This document shows positions 51,934 to 60,105 of a DNA stretch of 64,000 nucleotides, piece by piece; position 1 is the first letter of the stretch; each line of letters begins with the position of its first letter. Position numbers and translations under genes: made by a program. The notes under the pieces were generated by a model. That model was not told where the DNA came from. It did not search any database and saw only the letters and a program-made list of their open reading frames with translations. Source of the stretch: Veillonellaceae bacterium SB90 (GTDB lineage: Bacteria > Bacillota > Negativicutes > Selenomonadales > Selenomonadaceae). Location: the NCBI GenBank assembly GCA_902364065.1, contig CABJCJ010000004.1, positions 1-64,000 of the forward strand. The letters are read 5' to 3'.

Positions 51934-53607
51934 ATGAAAACAAAACGCTCTTTGAAGGTCATGGTACTCGCAGCCCTGACAGCAGCTCTTTCAGCCGGTA
52001 CGGCTTTTGCCGGCGACCTGACGGTTTTCTCGACCTCCGATGTACACGGCAGTGTCATCGGCTGGAACTACTTCAAGGCACAGTCTGCTGATGTGGGCCT
52101 GGCCAAGATCAGCACGATCATCAATGAGGCACGCGCGCAGAAGGGCAAGGACGACGCAATCCTCTGCATTGATGGCGGTGATATTCTGCAGGGCACGCCG
52201 CTCGATACGTACATGGTTCAGCACCCGGATGAGTGGAAGGCTGGCCAGCATCCGATGTTTGTCGCGTTCAACCAGATCGGCTATGATGCCATTGAGCTCG
52301 GCAACCATGAGTTCAATTTCGGCCTCGACTATCTCAAGAAGGCAATCGGCAAGAACAAGAACGTGCTCGGTGCCAACGTCATCGACGATAAGACGGGCAA
52401 GACCTGGAGCGGCGTTCGCCCGTATCTCATCAAGACGGTCAAGATTGATGGCGAGAATGTCAAGGTAGGCATCGTCGGCACGGATACGCCGGCCATCCCG
52501 AACTTTGAGGCTCCAGCGCATTTTGCTGGTGTCCGCTTCGAGGATCAGGTGCCGGTCATGCAGAAGTACGTCAAGGAACTCAAGGACAAGGGCGCGGATA
52601 TCATCATTGGTGTCACGCACTCCGGCGTCCCGCGCGGTGACCGCAACTCCGTGGAGAACCAGGTCGTCGCAATCGCCGAGGCCTGCCCGGATCTCGATCT
52701 CCTCATCTGTGCCCATAATCATGTTGTCATCGACAATAAATCCGGCGTAAAGGGACCGGATGGAACGGTGTATGCCGATGCGGTCATCAACGGTGTGCCG
52801 GTCGTCGAATCCGGCAAGGACGGCAAATTCGTCGGCAAGAGCAATCTGACGATCCACAAGGTCGATGGCAAGTGGAAGGTCGAGAAGGTTACGACGCAGG
52901 CCATTTCCGTCAAGGGCGTAAAGGATGACCCGGCCATCGTCAAGCAGGTAAAGCCATGGCATGAGAAGACCCTGCAGTCCCTGCAGCAGATCATCGGTGA
53001 GGCGACGGATACCTTTGCCGGCGCAGAGTCGAATCATCAGGATTCGGCCATCGTCGACTTTGTCAACGACGTGCAGCGCCATTATGCCGGCACGCAGCTC
53101 TCGGCCAGTGCTTCCTTGAATACGAGCCAGGATATCGATAAAGGGCCCATCACGCTGCAGGAGATTTCCGGCCTCTACATCTACGAGAACTACTTGTTCG
53201 GCATCGAGATCAACGGCGCCGAGCTGCGCAAGTACATGGAGCATGCCGCTTCGTTCTACGGCACGAGCCCCGATTACAACTACGATATGGTCCAGGGCAT
53301 CGACTACACGATCGATTTGAATCAGCCGGTCGGCCACCGCATCACGAAGCTCCAGTATCAGGGCAGGGATGTCAAGGACAGCGATACGTTCACGATGGCC
53401 ATTAACGATTACCGCATGAACGGCGGCAGCGGTTACATGGCAGCCATGGGCTACACGGATGGCCGCAAGCCGAAGGTGGTATTCGACTCCATGAAGCTCT
53501 ACGGCGATGATGGCCAGGTCCGCAGCCTGATCACGCGCTACATCCAGGAAAAGGGTACGATCACGCCGGCTGTCGATCACAACTGGAATGTCATCCCGAA
53601 GAAATAA
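51934..53607 (+). CDS. Periplasmic 5'-nucleotidase/2',3'-cyclic phosphodiesterase family protein (3)
   Basis: 557 residues. Signal peptide MKTKRSLKVMVLAALTAALS, cleavage at AFA/GDL. Metal-site motifs are FSTSDVHGSV, CIDGGDILQG, LGNHEFNFG, VTHSG and CAHNH; here the second Asp motif is GGD and the last is HNH. The C-terminal domain has IEINGAELRKYMEHAASF and NDYRMNGGSGYM. It is closer to copy 2 than to copy 1 and lies 54 bases after it, so the two are likely one transcript. AGGAAAGGAAAC precedes the ATG. Confidence 0.9.
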   Translation: MKTKRSLKVMVLAALTAALSAGTAFAGDLTVFSTSDVHGSVIGWNYFKAQSADVGLAKISTIINEARAQKGKDDAILCIDGGDILQGTPLDTYMVQHPDEWKAGQHPMFVAFNQIGYDAIELGNHEFNFGLDYLKKAIGKNKNVLGANVIDDKTGKTWSGVRPYLIKTVKIDGENVKVGIVGTDTPAIPNFEAPAHFAGVRFEDQVPVMQKYVKELKDKGADIIIGVTHSGVPRGDRNSVENQVVAIAEACPDLDLLICAHNHVVIDNKSGVKGPDGTVYADAVINGVPVVESGKDGKFVGKSNLTIHKVDGKWKVEKVTTQAISVKGVKDDPAIVKQVKPWHEKTLQSLQQIIGEATDTFAGAESNHQDSAIVDFVNDVQRHYAGTQLSASASLNTSQDIDKGPITLQEISGLYIYENYLFGIEINGAELRKYMEHAASFYGTSPDYNYDMVQGIDYTIDLNQPVGHRITKLQYQGRDVKDSDTFTMAINDYRMNGGSGYMAAMGYTDGRKPKVVFDSMKLYGDDGQVRSLITRYIQEKGTITPAVDHNWNVIPKK

Positions 53608-53650
53608 TCAGTCCCCTCTAAAATCCTACATAAAGCCGTTCTTGGCAAGC

Positions 53651-53682
53651 AAAAGGCCCGTCCTCACCGGACGGGCCTTTTG
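53651..53682. terminator. Bidirectional terminator
   Basis: AAAAGGCCCGTCC-TCACC-GGACGGGCCTTTT between the convergent nucleotidase (+) and metQ (-). Confidence 0.92.
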
Positions 53683-53701
53683 CTGTATGCTGATTTGCGG
53701 C

Positions 53702-54541
53702 TCAGAAAGCCGGAACGACAGCACCTTTGTATTTGTTGTTGATGAAATCCTTGATTTCCTGGCTGTGCAGGACCTTAATAAGAGCCTGGATTTCCGGACG
53801 GTTCTCGTCACCTTCGCGTACGGCGATGATGTTGACGTACGGGCTCGTGCTGTCCTCGATGAAGAGGGAATCCTTCGTCGGATCGAGCGGAATCTGCATT
53901 GCGAAGTTGGAGTTGATGACGGCAGCGTCGACATCTTCAAGCGTACGCGGCACCTGGGCAGCTTCGACTTCCTGGAACTTGAAGTTCTTCGGGTTCTCGG
54001 CAATATCCTGCAGCGTTGCCTTCTCGTTGACGCCGTCCTTGAGCTTCAGCAGGCCGGCCTTCTGGAGCAGCAGCAGTGCGCGGCCGCCGTTCGTCGGGTC
54101 GTTCGGGATGGAGATTGTAGCGCCATCCTTGAGATCCTTGAGGTCCTTGACCTTCTTGGAGTAGATGCCCATCGGCTCGATGTGGATGCCGCCGGCATTC
54201 ACGAGCTTGACATCCTTGTGCTCTTCCATGAAGTTCTTGAGATATGGCTCGTGCTGGAAGAAGTTGGCGTCGAGCTCCTTGTCGTTGAGGGCGAGGTTCG
54301 GCTGGACATAGTCGTTGAATTCGACGATATCAAGCGTGATGCCTTCCTTCTCAAGCAGCGGCTTGGCAGCTTCGAGAATTTCGGCATGCGGGACGGCCGT
54401 GGCGCCGACCTTCAGCGTCTTGGCACCGCTCGACTGAGCAGCACCCGACGAAGAGGACGACGAGGACTGGCTGCCGCCGCAGCCGGCGAATGCCAGCGTC
54501 GCAACGACGAGCGCAGCGATGAGTGCGAGTACTTTTTTCAT
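53702..54541 (-). CDS. metQ: Methionine ABC transporter substrate-binding lipoprotein MetQ
   Basis: 279 residues. Lipoprotein signal MKKVLALIAALVVATLAFAG with lipobox FAGC, so it is anchored to the membrane by acylated Cys. A serine-rich linker precedes the NlpA/MetQ domain (TLKVGATAVPHAEILE; NDYVQPNLAL; FFQHEPYLKNFM; IPNDPTNGGRALLLL). It binds L- or D-methionine for MetNI. AGGAGG lies before ATG 54541; the longer frame runs back into metI. Last gene of the minus-strand metNIQ operon. Confidence 0.94.
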   Translation of the reverse strand: MKKVLALIAALVVATLAFAGCGGSQSSSSSSSGAAQSSGAKTLKVGATAVPHAEILEAAKPLLEKEGITLDIVEFNDYVQPNLALNDKELDANFFQHEPYLKNFMEEHKDVKLVNAGGIHIEPMGIYSKKVKDLKDLKDGATISIPNDPTNGGRALLLLQKAGLLKLKDGVNEKATLQDIAENPKNFKFQEVEAAQVPRTLEDVDAAVINSNFAMQIPLDPTKDSLFIEDSTSPYVNIIAVREGDENRPEIQALIKVLHSQEIKDFINNKYKGAVVPAF

Positions 54542-54560
54542 ATGGATTTCCTCCTTTTTT

Positions 54561-55214
54561 TTATCTCTTGTCCAGGCGTTTGGCAAGCGTGTTGCCGACG
54601 AACTGGACGAGCTGGACGAGTACGATGAGGATGATGACGGTGGCCAGCATGATTTCCGGGCGGAAACGCTGATAGCCGTAACGGATGGCGAGGTCGCCGA
54701 GGCCGCCGCCGCCGACAGCGCCAGCCATGGCCGATTCGCCGACGAGGCTGATGATGACGGTCGTGAGCTGTGCGACAATCGAGGACATCGATTCGGGCAG
54801 CAATACCTTCCAGATGATCTGAGCCGGCGTCGCACCCATGGACTGAGCAGCCTCAATCAGGCCGAACGGCACTTCCTTGAGACTCGTTTCCACCTGGCGC
54901 CCGATGAACGGGATGGCCGCGATGACAAGTGGTACCATGGCCGCCGTGGTGCCGATGGCCGTGCCGACGAGCAGTCGCGTGAACGGGATGATGGCGACGA
55001 GCAGGATGATGAACGGGATGGAGCGGACGGCATTGACGACGGCTCCGACCGTGCGGTTGAGCACCGGGGACTCGAGAATCTGTCCCTTGCTCGTCGTATG
55101 CAGCAGCACGCCGAGCGGCACGCCGATGACCGTGGCGACGATCATGGAGACGACGACCATGTAGACCGTCTCGCCGAGTGCCTTACTCAGCAGTGGAATC
55201 ATGTCTGCGGACAT
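54561..55214 (-). CDS. metI: Methionine ABC transporter permease MetI
   Basis: 217 residues with five hydrophobic helices. It has the EAA loop that docks the ATPase (EAAQSMGATPAQIIWKVLLP) and the MetI-typical VGESAMAGAVGGGGLGDLAI. The start overlaps the end of metN by 32 bases, a tight coupling. Confidence 0.95.
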   Translation of the reverse strand: MSADMIPLLSKALGETVYMVVVSMIVATVIGVPLGVLLHTTSKGQILESPVLNRTVGAVVNAVRSIPFIILLVAIIPFTRLLVGTAIGTTAAMVPLVIAAIPFIGRQVETSLKEVPFGLIEAAQSMGATPAQIIWKVLLPESMSSIVAQLTTVIISLVGESAMAGAVGGGGLGDLAIRYGYQRFRPEIMLATVIILIVLVQLVQFVGNTLAKRLDKR

Positions 55215-56244
55215 AACCGATCACCTCCTCCTTGAGATCTTTGCTGCGCAGGTAGGCGATGGCTTCGCTGACCTTTGCCTCCGGCCCCGTGATGCCGATG
55301 ATCATGCGTCCGAACGGCGTATTCTTGATCTGGTCGAGATTGCCGAAGAGCATTGTGACCTCGATTTCCGGGAATTTGCGGATCATGCCCGCAAGTACCG
55401 GATCGTCGGCTGATTCACCGATGAAGGTCAGGCGCAGCAGCAGGTAAGCGCCGGGGACCGGCACCTTCGAGATGGCGCCGCCGCGGAAGGCCGTCGGCAG
55501 TTCATTTGAGAGCAGCACGCTGATGAATTCCTTCGTGATGGGCTGCTGCGGGTTCGTGAAGACTTCAAGCACCGTGCCCTGCTCGGCGATGACACCGTTC
55601 TCGATGACGGCGACCTTATCGCAGATATCCTTGATGACCTGCATTTCATGCGTGATGACGACGACTGTCAGCGAGAGCTTGCGGTTGATGCTCTGGATGA
55701 GTTCGAGAATGGATCGCGTCGTCTGCGGGTCAAGGGCGCTCGTGGCCTCGTCGCAGAGCAGCACCTTCGGCTCGCTCGCAAGTGCTCTGGCGATGCCCAC
55801 GCGCTGCTTCTGGCCGCCCGAGAGCTGAGATGGATACTGATGGGCTTTGTCGGCAAGTCCGACGAGCTCCAGCAGGGGCTCCACCTTCTTGCGGATTTCT
55901 GCTTCCGGCGTGTGCGACAAGCGCAGCGGGAACGCGATGTTGTCGTAAACCGTGGATGTGCTCAGCAGGTTGAAATGCTGGAAGATCATGCCGATGTTCT
56001 TGCGAGCCTTGCGCAGCTCCTTATCGCTCATGGCGGTCATGTCCTGTCCATCCACGATGACCTTGCCGGCCGTCGGGCGTTCCAGCATGTTGATGCAGCG
56101 GATCAGGGTGGACTTGCCTGCACCGCTGAGGCCGATGATACCGTATATCTCACCGCGCTCGATTGTCAGGTCGATGCCCTTGAGGGCTTTTACCGGGCCT
56201 GAGGGGCTGTCGTACGTTTTTTCGATATGAGACAGCTGAATCAT
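55183..56244 (-). CDS. metN: Methionine ABC transporter ATP-binding protein MetN
   Basis: 353 residues. ABC ATPase with Walker A GLSGAGKST, Q-loop, signature LSGGQKQRVGIARAL and Walker B VLLCDEATSALD. The C-terminal NIL/ACT-like domain (about 270-350) is the methionine-sensing module that inhibits transport when the cell has enough. AGGAGGTAAGG precedes the ATG. The leader from the promoter is only about 35 bases, too short for an S-box riboswitch, so control must be by a protein or by the NIL domain. Confidence 0.96.
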   Translation of the reverse strand: MIQLSHIEKTYDSPSGPVKALKGIDLTIERGEIYGIIGLSGAGKSTLIRCINMLERPTAGKVIVDGQDMTAMSDKELRKARKNIGMIFQHFNLLSTSTVYDNIAFPLRLSHTPEAEIRKKVEPLLELVGLADKAHQYPSQLSGGQKQRVGIARALASEPKVLLCDEATSALDPQTTRSILELIQSINRKLSLTVVVITHEMQVIKDICDKVAVIENGVIAEQGTVLEVFTNPQQPITKEFISVLLSNELPTAFRGGAISKVPVPGAYLLLRLTFIGESADDPVLAGMIRKFPEIEVTMLFGNLDQIKNTPFGRMIIGITGPEAKVSEAIAYLRSKDLKEEVIGYVRRHDSTAE

Positions 56245-56286
56245 ATAGCGCCTTACCTCCTAATCATAGTATTTTTATATGTTTTG

Positions 56287-56315
56287 ATACTAGCATATGT
56301 AGAATGGCTTGTCAA
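56287..56315 (-). promoter_or_regulatory. metN: Promoter of metNIQ
   Basis: On the minus strand a perfect TTGACA (56310-56315), 17 bases, TAGTAT (56287-56292). Confidence 0.8.
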
Positions 56316-56416
56316 TAACAGGCTGGCACATTCCATACACCATATGAAACATTATATCATCAAATGTCTTCGACTCCTAGACACCTGTCACACATTCCTG
56401 AAAAATTTCTCGCGAT

Positions 56417-56448
56417 ATATTGCAAATAAGAATTATTTGCAATATAAT
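56417..56448 (+). promoter_or_regulatory. Promoter and overlapping 13-bp palindrome (Fur-like operator)
   Basis: The -35 TTGCAA (56420-56425), 17 bases and -10 TATAAT (56443-56448) are embedded in a perfect inverted repeat: ATATTGCAAATAA (56417-56429), GAA, TTATTTGCAATAT (56433-56445). A bound repressor would cover the whole promoter. The core partly matches the 19-bp Fur box, and the downstream flavodoxin would suit iron control. Confidence 0.7.
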
Positions 56449-56501
56449 ACAAACAGGGAAAATCCTGGCTGATGATTGGCTTTTGCTGAGGAGGGATAAT
56501 T

Positions 56502-57071
56502 TTGGGGCGGAAAGGATTCGAGCAGCTGCTCGGCTTTCATGCAGCACCGTTGTTTGTCGGTATCAAGGCAGCCTGTCTGCTGTCGTTTCGCCGCAGCGCC
56601 TTTGAGGACTTCGATGCTTTGCTGGCCGAGTATGAACCGTGCCTGAACTGCAAGGGCATTGAGGTCTTCCGCGTGGTGGAGGGTGAGGAATTCGTGCTCC
56701 TGCTGTTCTATCGCCCGGCTGTGCTATGGCGGCGGCTGCAGGATGAAGCGGCCTGGGCCGTGCTCGCGCAGTACGGCTATACCCGTGAGAGCAGCCTTCA
56801 AGGCTGTCTCGAACATCTGCAGGCCCGCATGCGCCTGCAAAAATCTTTTCCGCATGAAATCGGGCTCTTCCTCGACTACCCAGTCGAAGATGTTGTAGGA
56901 TTTATCACATACAAGGGAAAAAATTTTTGTTATAGTGGCTATTGGAAGGTTTACGCGAATGAACAGGAAACGAGAGCGCTCTTTGCGCGTTACGCCCGCT
57001 GCAGCGAGGAATTCTGTTCCCGCCTTGAGAAGGGGTGTGCATTTCCGGATCTCGTGCAGGCCATTTCGTAG
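56502..57071 (+). CDS. DUF3793 family protein
   Basis: 189 residues, cytosolic, starting at a TTG with GGAGGG 6 bases upstream. Family landmarks are the N-terminal FHAAPLFVGIKAACLLSF, the middle EIGLFLDYPVEDVVGFITYK and GKNFCYSGYWKVYAN. The function of DUF3793 is unknown, but it is often found, as here, beside a flavodoxin gene and metal-uptake loci. It shares one promoter with the flavodoxin gene 27 bases downstream. Confidence 0.85.
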   Translation: MGRKGFEQLLGFHAAPLFVGIKAACLLSFRRSAFEDFDALLAEYEPCLNCKGIEVFRVVEGEEFVLLLFYRPAVLWRRLQDEAAWAVLAQYGYTRESSLQGCLEHLQARMRLQKSFPHEIGLFLDYPVEDVVGFITYKGKNFCYSGYWKVYANEQETRALFARYARCSEEFCSRLEKGCAFPDLVQAIS

Positions 57072-57098
57072 AAAACAGTCAAAACAGGAGGTTTTACC

Positions 57099-57530
57099 AT
57101 GAGCAAAGTAGCAGTCATCTATTGGAGCGGTACGGGCAATACGGAGGAAATGGCGCAGTCTGTCAAGGCTGGTGCAGAGAAAGCCGGTGCTGCGGTGGAT
57201 CTTTTTGAGGTCGAATCGTTCCCGGTAGAGAAGTTCGGCGAATACGACGGCTTCCTGTTCGGCTGTCCGGCAATGGGCGATGAGGTCCTTGAAGAAGGTT
57301 CCTATGAGCCGTTCTTTGCATCCGTTGAGGATAAGCTCTCTGGCGTTCCCGTCGGCCTGTTCGGCTCCTACGGCTGGGGCGGCGGTGCCTGGATGGAGGA
57401 GTGGGCCGAGCGCGCGCGCGGCGACGGTGCCAAACTCGTAGGCGACGGCCTGGCCGTTGAGAATTCTCCTTCCGACGAAGACCTCGCCAATTGCGAAGCC
57501 CTCGGCCAATCCCTCGTCGCAGCTCTTTAA
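57099..57530 (+). CDS. Flavodoxin
   Basis: 143 residues. The FMN phosphate loop SGTGNTEEMA is at the N-terminus and the isoalloxazine-side loops FGCPAMGDE and SYGWGGGAWMEEW follow. It is a low-potential electron carrier replacing ferredoxin, typically when iron is scarce. CAGGAGG precedes the ATG. Second gene of the operon with DUF3793. Confidence 0.95.
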   Translation: MSKVAVIYWSGTGNTEEMAQSVKAGAEKAGAAVDLFEVESFPVEKFGEYDGFLFGCPAMGDEVLEEGSYEPFFASVEDKLSGVPVGLFGSYGWGGGAWMEEWAERARGDGAKLVGDGLAVENSPSDEDLANCEALGQSLVAAL

Positions 57531-57550
57531 ACTGCATATGTTATTTCTAA

Positions 57551-57584
57551 AAAGTCCCTGCAAATGTTCGCAGGGACTTTTTTT
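57551..57584 (+). terminator. Terminator after flavodoxin
   Basis: AAAGTCCCTGC-AAATGTTC-GCAGGGACTTT then TTTT. Confidence 0.9.
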
Positions 57585-57626
57585 AGAACATAAATAGGAT
57601 GGATTTAGAATATACAGGAAAACATA

Positions 57627-57656
57627 TTGACAAAGTATACTTTTGTAAGGTAGACT
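57627..57656 (+). promoter_or_regulatory. Promoter of the amino-acid-binding protein gene
   Basis: A perfect TTGACA (57627-57632), 18 bases, TAGACT (57651-57656). Confidence 0.55.
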
Positions 57657-57718
57657 GATCGTAAGTGTTTACATAGTTACATGATTGCTGACGATAGAAA
57701 CGGGAAGGTGCGTGCGAT

Positions 57719-58516
57719 ATGAAACGATGGTTTGCTTTGCTGGGAGTGTTGCTCCTGGCGGGAGTCTTGGTGGCGGGATGCGGCGGTAATGCGGGTTCGG
57801 ATGCGTCTTCCGGCAAGCAGGTCCTGCGCGTGGGCATGGATGCGAGTTATCCGCCGTTTGGCTCACAGGATCAGGACACGCAGGATTACGTCGGTTACGA
57901 TGTCGACATCATCCGCGCCATCGGTGAGCAGGAAGGCTTTGAGGTCCAGATCAGCAACCGTTCCTTCGATGGCCTGATCCCGGCTTTGCAGTCACATGAT
58001 ATCGATGTGGCCATCAATGATATCACGATCACGGACGAACGACGTCAGAATGTCGATTTTTCGAAGCGTTACTACATTGCCGGCCTCGGTGCCGTGGTCA
58101 AGGCGGACAACGATACGATCCATACGGCCAAGGACCTCGAGGGCAAGACGCTCGGCGTTTCCATTGGTTCGACCGGTGAGGAGGCTGCCCGCAAGATCCC
58201 GGGAGCGAATGTCCGCGTGTTCAATGCCATCAATGAGGCCTTTCTCGAGGTGCAGAACGGCGGCGTTGATGCCGTCATCAACGATATCCCGACGAATGAA
58301 TACTATGTCAGCCATACGGGTGGGCAGGGAGTGCGCACGGCAGAACTCGCCCTGACGCGCGAGGACCTCGGCATTGCCGTACTCAAGGGCAATGCGGAAT
58401 TGCTCAACAAGATTGATGATGGCCTGGCCAAGATCAAAAAGAACGGCAAATTCACGGAAATCTACAAGAAATGGTTCGGCAAGGAGCCGCCAGCCGAACT
58501 GCTTCAGGATGAATGA
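57719..58516 (+). CDS. Amino-acid ABC transporter substrate-binding lipoprotein
   Basis: 265 residues. Lipoprotein signal with lipobox VAGC near residue 20. The family 3 solute-binding fold begins LRVGMDASYPPFGSQ; YVGYDVDIIRAIGEQ, LQSHDIDVAINDITITDERR and GVSIGSTGEE mark the two lobes and the amino-acid carboxylate site. The ligand is probably a polar or basic amino acid, glutamine or cystine. No permease or ATPase gene is adjacent, so it must use components encoded elsewhere. The homocysteine methyltransferase gene starts 27 bases after it. Confidence 0.88.
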   Translation: MKRWFALLGVLLLAGVLVAGCGGNAGSDASSGKQVLRVGMDASYPPFGSQDQDTQDYVGYDVDIIRAIGEQEGFEVQISNRSFDGLIPALQSHDIDVAINDITITDERRQNVDFSKRYYIAGLGAVVKADNDTIHTAKDLEGKTLGVSIGSTGEEAARKIPGANVRVFNAINEAFLEVQNGGVDAVINDIPTNEYYVSHTGGQGVRTAELALTREDLGIAVLKGNAELLNKIDDGLAKIKKNGKFTEIYKKWFGKEPPAELLQDE

Positions 58517-58543
58517 CGATAGGTGGGGAAGGAGATGGGACGA

Positions 58544-59482
58544 ATGAATGTGCTTGAATCGTATCTGCAGAAGTATCCTCTGATCGTGCTTGACGGTGCT
58601 TTTGGTACGGAGCTCGCGCGGCGCGGCTTCGATACGAATGATGCGCTCTGGTCGGCCAAGGCACTGTTTGAGCAGCCTGAGCTCGTCCGGGATGTCCATT
58701 ACGATTACTATGCGGCCGGCGCCGACGTCTCGACGAGTGCGAGCTATCAGGCGACGGTCGAAGGCTTTGAGAAGAAGGGCTTCACGCGTGAGCAGGCAAA
58801 GGAGCTCATCGTGCGCTCCGTACAGCTCGTGCAGCAGGCGCGGGACATCTTCCTGCAGACGCAGCCTGTAGGCAAGGATCGCCCGCGGCCGCTCGCGGCT
58901 GCTTCCGTCGGCCCTTACGGGGCTTATCTGGCCGATGGCTCGGAGTATCGCGGCGATTACCGCGCGAGCCGTGCGGAACTCGCTGACTTTCATGCCGAGC
59001 GGCTGAGCCTGCTCGTCGGGGCCAAGCCCGATATCCTTGCCGTTGAGACAATGCCGCTGCTCGAAGAAGCCCTCGCCGTGCTCGATGACCTCAAGCATCA
59101 TCCGGAAGCCGATGCCTGGGTATCCTTCTCCTGTGCCGATGAAATGCATACGTGCGGCGGCGATGATGTGGCGGATTGTGCGCGGCTGCTTGACAAGAAC
59201 CCGCAGGTGGCTGCCATCGGTGTCAACTGCACGGCGCCGCAGTATGTGGCATCGCTGGTCAAGCGCATCCATGCGCATACGGCCAAGCCCGTCGTCGTCT
59301 ATCCGAATACGGGTGAGACGTACGATGCCGTGACCAAGACCTGGCATGGCAGCGAGGTGCCGTATCACGGCTATGTGCGCCAGTGGTACGAGGCCGGCGC
59401 GCGCCTCATTGGCGGCTGCTGCCGCACGACTCCAGACGATATCCGCGGTATTGCGGCCCTGCGCCAGCATCTGTTAAAATGA
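58544..59482 (+). CDS. mmuM: Homocysteine S-methyltransferase
   Basis: 312 residues. Zinc- and cobalamin-independent type enzyme that methylates homocysteine, usually from S-methylmethionine, to make methionine. The barrel starts IVLDGAFGTELARRG; zinc ligands are GVNCTAP (first Cys) and GGCCRTTP (the Cys pair). I chose ATG 58544, about 8 bases after AAGGAGA; longer in-frame starts at 58523 and 58535 overlap that site. It lies in a run with the binding protein upstream and the YhcH gene downstream. With metNIQ and cysK nearby it forms part of a sulfur-amino-acid theme. Confidence 0.9.
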   Translation: MNVLESYLQKYPLIVLDGAFGTELARRGFDTNDALWSAKALFEQPELVRDVHYDYYAAGADVSTSASYQATVEGFEKKGFTREQAKELIVRSVQLVQQARDIFLQTQPVGKDRPRPLAAASVGPYGAYLADGSEYRGDYRASRAELADFHAERLSLLVGAKPDILAVETMPLLEEALAVLDDLKHHPEADAWVSFSCADEMHTCGGDDVADCARLLDKNPQVAAIGVNCTAPQYVASLVKRIHAHTAKPVVVYPNTGETYDAVTKTWHGSEVPYHGYVRQWYEAGARLIGGCCRTTPDDIRGIAALRQHLLK

Positions 59483-59500
59483 GGTGGGAGGATTGATAGC

Positions 59501-59965
59501 ATGATTTTTTCATCAATCGGTGTAAATAAGAGAAGCGTTGCCTTTCCAGCGGCCATCGAGAAGGCTCTTGACTATCTGAAAGCCCATGACTTCACGAAGA
59601 TGGCGCCGGGCGTCTATGAGATTCAGGGCAAGGACATCTATGCACAGGTCTTTGATGCAGAGACGAAGCCTGTTGAGGAGCAGCGCCCCGAAGTTCATGA
59701 GAAATTTGTCGATGTGCAGTTCCTGGCTTCCGGACAGGAGAAGCTGGGCTTCACGCCGGATACGGGCAATTACGAAGTGGCAGAGCGTTTTGATGAACGC
59801 GACCTGATCTTCTACAAGGAAGTGGAGAACGAGAGCTTCATCGAGGCGCGCCCCGGCTGCTTCAGCATTTTCTTCCCCGAGGATGTACATCGCCCGGCCT
59901 GCGCATCGGGCAAGCCGATGACAGTCCGCAAGGTCGTCGTCAAAGTCAATAAGAATCTGTTATAA
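59501..59965 (+). CDS. YhcH/YjgK/YiaL family (DUF386) protein
   Basis: 154 residues, a cupin-like beta fold. Family landmarks are APGVYEIQGKDIYAQV, EVHEKFVDVQFLASGQE and FFPEDVHRPACASG, where the histidines and acidic residues form the metal site. Members are linked to sialic-acid or beta-galactoside metabolism (NanQ anomerase, EbgC), but no such genes lie nearby. It is 18 bases after mmuM. Confidence 0.88.
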   Translation: MIFSSIGVNKRSVAFPAAIEKALDYLKAHDFTKMAPGVYEIQGKDIYAQVFDAETKPVEEQRPEVHEKFVDVQFLASGQEKLGFTPDTGNYEVAERFDERDLIFYKEVENESFIEARPGCFSIFFPEDVHRPACASGKPMTVRKVVVKVNKNLL

Positions 59966-59986
59966 AGATACTTAAAAAACAATACG

Positions 59987-60040
59987 ATACCCCTCAGATA
60001 GGACAGCCTCCAAATAGACTGTCCTGTCTGAGGGGTATTA
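59987..60040. terminator. Hairpin between convergent genes
   Basis: ATACCCCTCAGA...GGACAG pairs with CTGTCC...TCTGAGGGGTAT. A long, nearly perfect stem without a strong T-run, between the YhcH gene (+) and the MFS gene (-). Confidence 0.65.
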
Positions 60041-60105
60041 TTATGCCATGCCGCATAGAAAAAGCGGCTCACCTGTCAGGTGAACCGCAAGTTCATGAGG
60101 AAACA

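Noticed and set aside
56245..56315. SAM (S-box) riboswitch before metN
   Set aside because: The promoter is only about 35 bases upstream of the start region, leaving no room for the riboswitch; no S-box core sequence seen.
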